Positions 61,714-64,000 of a stretch of DNA of 64,000 nt are shown here, piece by piece. Position 1 is the stretch's first letter. Every line of letters starts with the position of its first letter. The stretch spans positions 186,001 to 250,000 of the forward strand of contig JASVEC010000015.1 in the NCBI GenBank assembly GCA_030770535.1, written 5' to 3'. The notes beneath the pieces were generated by a model. That model was not told the origin of the DNA and ran no database searches. It saw nothing but the letters and a program-made list of their open reading frames with translations. Origin of the DNA: Batkoa obscura. Its lineage: Eukaryota; Entomophthoromycota; Entomophthoromycetes; Entomophthorales; Batkoaceae. The position numbers and the translations under genes are program-made.

Positions 61714-61738
61714 TTATGAATCGGATGCTTTTTATACT
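61714..61738 (-). promoter_or_regulatory. Array promoter block, copy G
   Basis: AGTATAAAAAGCATCCGATT followed by CATAA, ~58-80 nt before the ATG. Confidence 0.5.
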
Positions 61739-61976
61739 ATCTGCTTTCCCTACATTGATATGAATTCATTTTTCAAAATATTAATAGTATTAATTTTATT
61801 TTTATCTTTAATACTACGAGTTCATTTAAAAATATTAATTTATCTTTTATTATTTATTTATTTACTTTTATAGTAATCATCCAGTTTACTTTTTTAATCT
61901 TCATAAATGTATATAGTTCTTAATTTACGAAACTAGTTTGAATATTTTGTTTTGTTTGTTTTTATTTATTTATTAT

Positions 61977-62017
61977 TCTTATTAAATCATTCTTATTAAA
62001 TCATTCTTATTAAATTA
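61977..62017. repeat. 14-bp tandem repeat, three units
   Basis: The unit TCTTATTAAATCAT is repeated three times with one change in the last. Confidence 0.7.
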
Positions 62018-63923
62018 TTCAATCTATTATTCTATAAAGGTTATTTATAGTAATGTCATTTCTATCTTCAATATTTTGTTTATTCTTTTGAAATAAATTT
62101 TAAAATAATCTTTAGTTAAATATTAAAATGAAAATGCCACTTCCATATTCAGATTTTAATATTTTTAATTAATTTAATAATCTTAAAACAGTCAATTTAT
62201 AACTTTTAAGCGTTTTTACCTATTTGTAAATTAGAGCGAGATAAGATACCATAAAGGTAAGCAAGGTGTTTGTAGGAACTATTAGATTGCGGGAAGACTT
62301 TCAGTTTCCTATAAACCATCCAAAGACGATAAGAAATTATATTGAACTCATTTAAATTTGTTCCTTTGTATGCTCAAACGGACATGATAGGTTGCGGAAG
62401 TAGAAAAAAAGGGAGTTTTCATATAATAATTTGGGACAATTGAGGTGAATTACTTAGATATGTTAATCCTTCAATCCTATATAAACAACTCAACTTACTA
62501 AATAAGTATACATACTAGATGTCTGTATAACTTCGAATCTTTTTACTTTATATGATGTTCTAATACAACAGTTTCAATTTTTATAATACTCTTGACAAAC
62601 TTAATCAATAGCTCAATTATAAAGTTAAGTTTAAAATTTTATTTTTATTTCTTTATTTGTAAATGCCTTATGTTATTTTTTTATAGCAGTTTTCTAAATA
62701 TTTTTAAAATAAAATATACCCAGTAATTTTTTCAATACTGATTTAATAGCAACACTTTATAGTTTGTTTACAGAGTCTTTAGATTATTATGTGTTGGCTG
62801 TTTTAAAAGCTTGTTATTTAATATATACACTTATTGCATTTTAAAGAAATAAGCCACTTTTAATAAAAGTTAATGGGATTGCTTGTCATGTAATAGTTTA
62901 ATAGGTGAACCTAAAACACCTTATTTGGTATATCACTTTATTGAAAAAAGTCTCTTTCACAAAAGTTCATTTGGAGACGTTTTTTTGGCTTCATCACTTT
63001 TTCGATCCTTTAAGCATTATTTAAGTGAAAAAATTCTTGATAAAATTCTTAAACACAAAAGATATATCTCTCGTTTTATAGTCATACTAAAATTTTAACA
63101 TAAGAGAAATAAAGTAATGAAGTCAAAATCGACATATCTTTCAAAACTATATTTATTATATTTGACGATTTAATCCTCTTTACCATCATACTATTTTAAA
63201 ATAAAGTAAGCTTGTTTTATTTTTGGTACTAGTCCACAATTTCATAGTCTTCAATTCAGCCTCGATAACCTAACATTTATCAAAATACTAAATAAGTTTT
63301 TTATGTAAACCTTCAATAAACAAACCATGTCAAGAGCTAACATACATTAGATATAAGAACCTCTTGAAAAATCTAAATTTGAAGCGAATAGTTGTTTCTG
63401 CACCAATATTTATGAGACCTCAGGTTTATCACCAGTAGCATTAATTACATATCACAGTGCAAAGCAGCTTTGAGCTTACAAAATAAAACAGTATTTCCTA
63501 AAACTCAAACTATTGTGTTATCCTAGGATCGGTCATGAGATATCTAAAAGTATTTAATAACTCAGATTGAGTTCAATTAAAAGCTGTAGTTAACGGGAAT
63601 GACTGATGTTAGTTAGATAATAAACGGACCATAAAGCATTTGTTTCTGATTGTATGTTAAGCAATCTACTGGAAACCAGATTCCGCTGTAATATTAAAAG
63701 GTAATTAATGATTAGTCATCATCATAGTTTTTGGCTAGTTCATAAACGAACTCATCACATAATAACTACTCTAGGTCATCGAGGTTAAGGGGTTTTTTGA
63801 TCCTAAAACTTTAAAATTACATTTGATAAAAGTCGAACTTATAAACATTTAATAAAATTAGAATTCAATAGCAATAATATAAAATGTAGTCAAATCTAAC
63901 AAAAATATCAAATTTTTATTAAG
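62018..63923. other. Array spacer G-H
   Basis: No gene. It contains one MITE (62973) and tracts resembling earlier spacers (around 63220-63340 and 63520-63590). Confidence 0.45.
62973..63071 (-). mobile_element. MITE family 1, diverged copy
   Basis: A reverse copy with GTTTTTTTGGCTTCATCAC and AAAATTCTTAAACACAAAAG recognisable; both tips are altered. Confidence 0.7.
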
Positions 63924-64000
63924 TTAAAGACTATTGACGATCTTTTTAACCCATCTCTTTCCGAACTTCTTATTATGATACTTATTGAATAGCTCAACAC
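63924..64000 (-). CDS. Small secreted protein, array copy H (partial, C-terminus)
   Basis: Only the last ~25 codons lie in the window: ELFNKYHNKKFGKRWVKKIV then NSL and stop. The tail matches copy E (FGKRWVKKI), so the array continues past the window end. Confidence 0.7.
   Translation of the reverse strand, partial: VELFNKYHNKKFGKRWVKKIVNSL

Noticed and set aside
1-64000. tRNA and rRNA genes
   Set aside because: No segment with a convincing B-box-like GGTTCGAATCC together with cloverleaf arms was found by eye; a tRNAscan run would be decisive.

Overview
The window looks like nuclear DNA of an AT-rich, early-diverging fungus. The genes have short (about 44-110 nt) GT-AG introns with GTAAGT-type donors. 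The gene set mixes fungal markers (a DASH-complex Dad1-like subunit, a small DUF4748-like membrane protein) with genes many yeasts have lost: a DMPK/MRCK-like kinase, gamma-SNAP and an NF1-type RasGAP. A zygomycete-grade fungus (for example Entomophthoromycotina) is my best guess; this is inference.

Region by region: 0.7-9.5 kb is a compact housekeeping block: an MRCK-like kinase with a coiled coil, an Irc21-like cytochrome b5 protein, an unknown protein, a p24/TMED cargo receptor and two tandem pirin genes. 9.8-11.6 kb holds a possible tiny secreted ORF and a decayed F-box/LRR-like gene. 11.7-16.5 kb is a repeat nest of ~100-bp MITEs, two solo-LTR-like elements and one copy of a ~600-bp dispersed repeat. 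A two-exon C2H2 zinc-finger gene (16.5-17.7 kb) has an internal 10-residue repeat. 17.7-22.6 kb is nearly empty. 22.6 kb carries a Gly/Ser/Asn-rich secreted protein. 24-27 kb holds the inverted second copy of the ~600-bp repeat, a transposase-like fossil and a third solo LTR. 29-47 kb is a second housekeeping block: a 7-TM protein, gamma-SNAP, a DUF4748-like protein, two small orphans, a 2,646-residue neurofibromin/IRA homologue, Dad1 and an ASNSD1-type asparagine synthetase-like protein.

48.8-64 kb is the most unusual part. At least eight related genes for small, basic, secreted proteins sit in tandem on the minus strand: five whole, two broken and one running off the window end. They share a signal peptide, a Trp-Lys-rich C-terminal tail, a TATA-like promoter block about 65-85 nt before the ATG, and partly homologous spacers. 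Three copies are identical or nearly so in their first halves but mosaic in their second halves, which suggests gene conversion. I recognise no known family for them.

The genes do not form one pathway. Several touch membrane traffic (p24, gamma-SNAP) and signalling (kinase, RasGAP). Exon boundaries were worked out by hand: splices were chosen to keep frame and family similarity, and exon lengths sum to whole codons for every multi-exon gene given.
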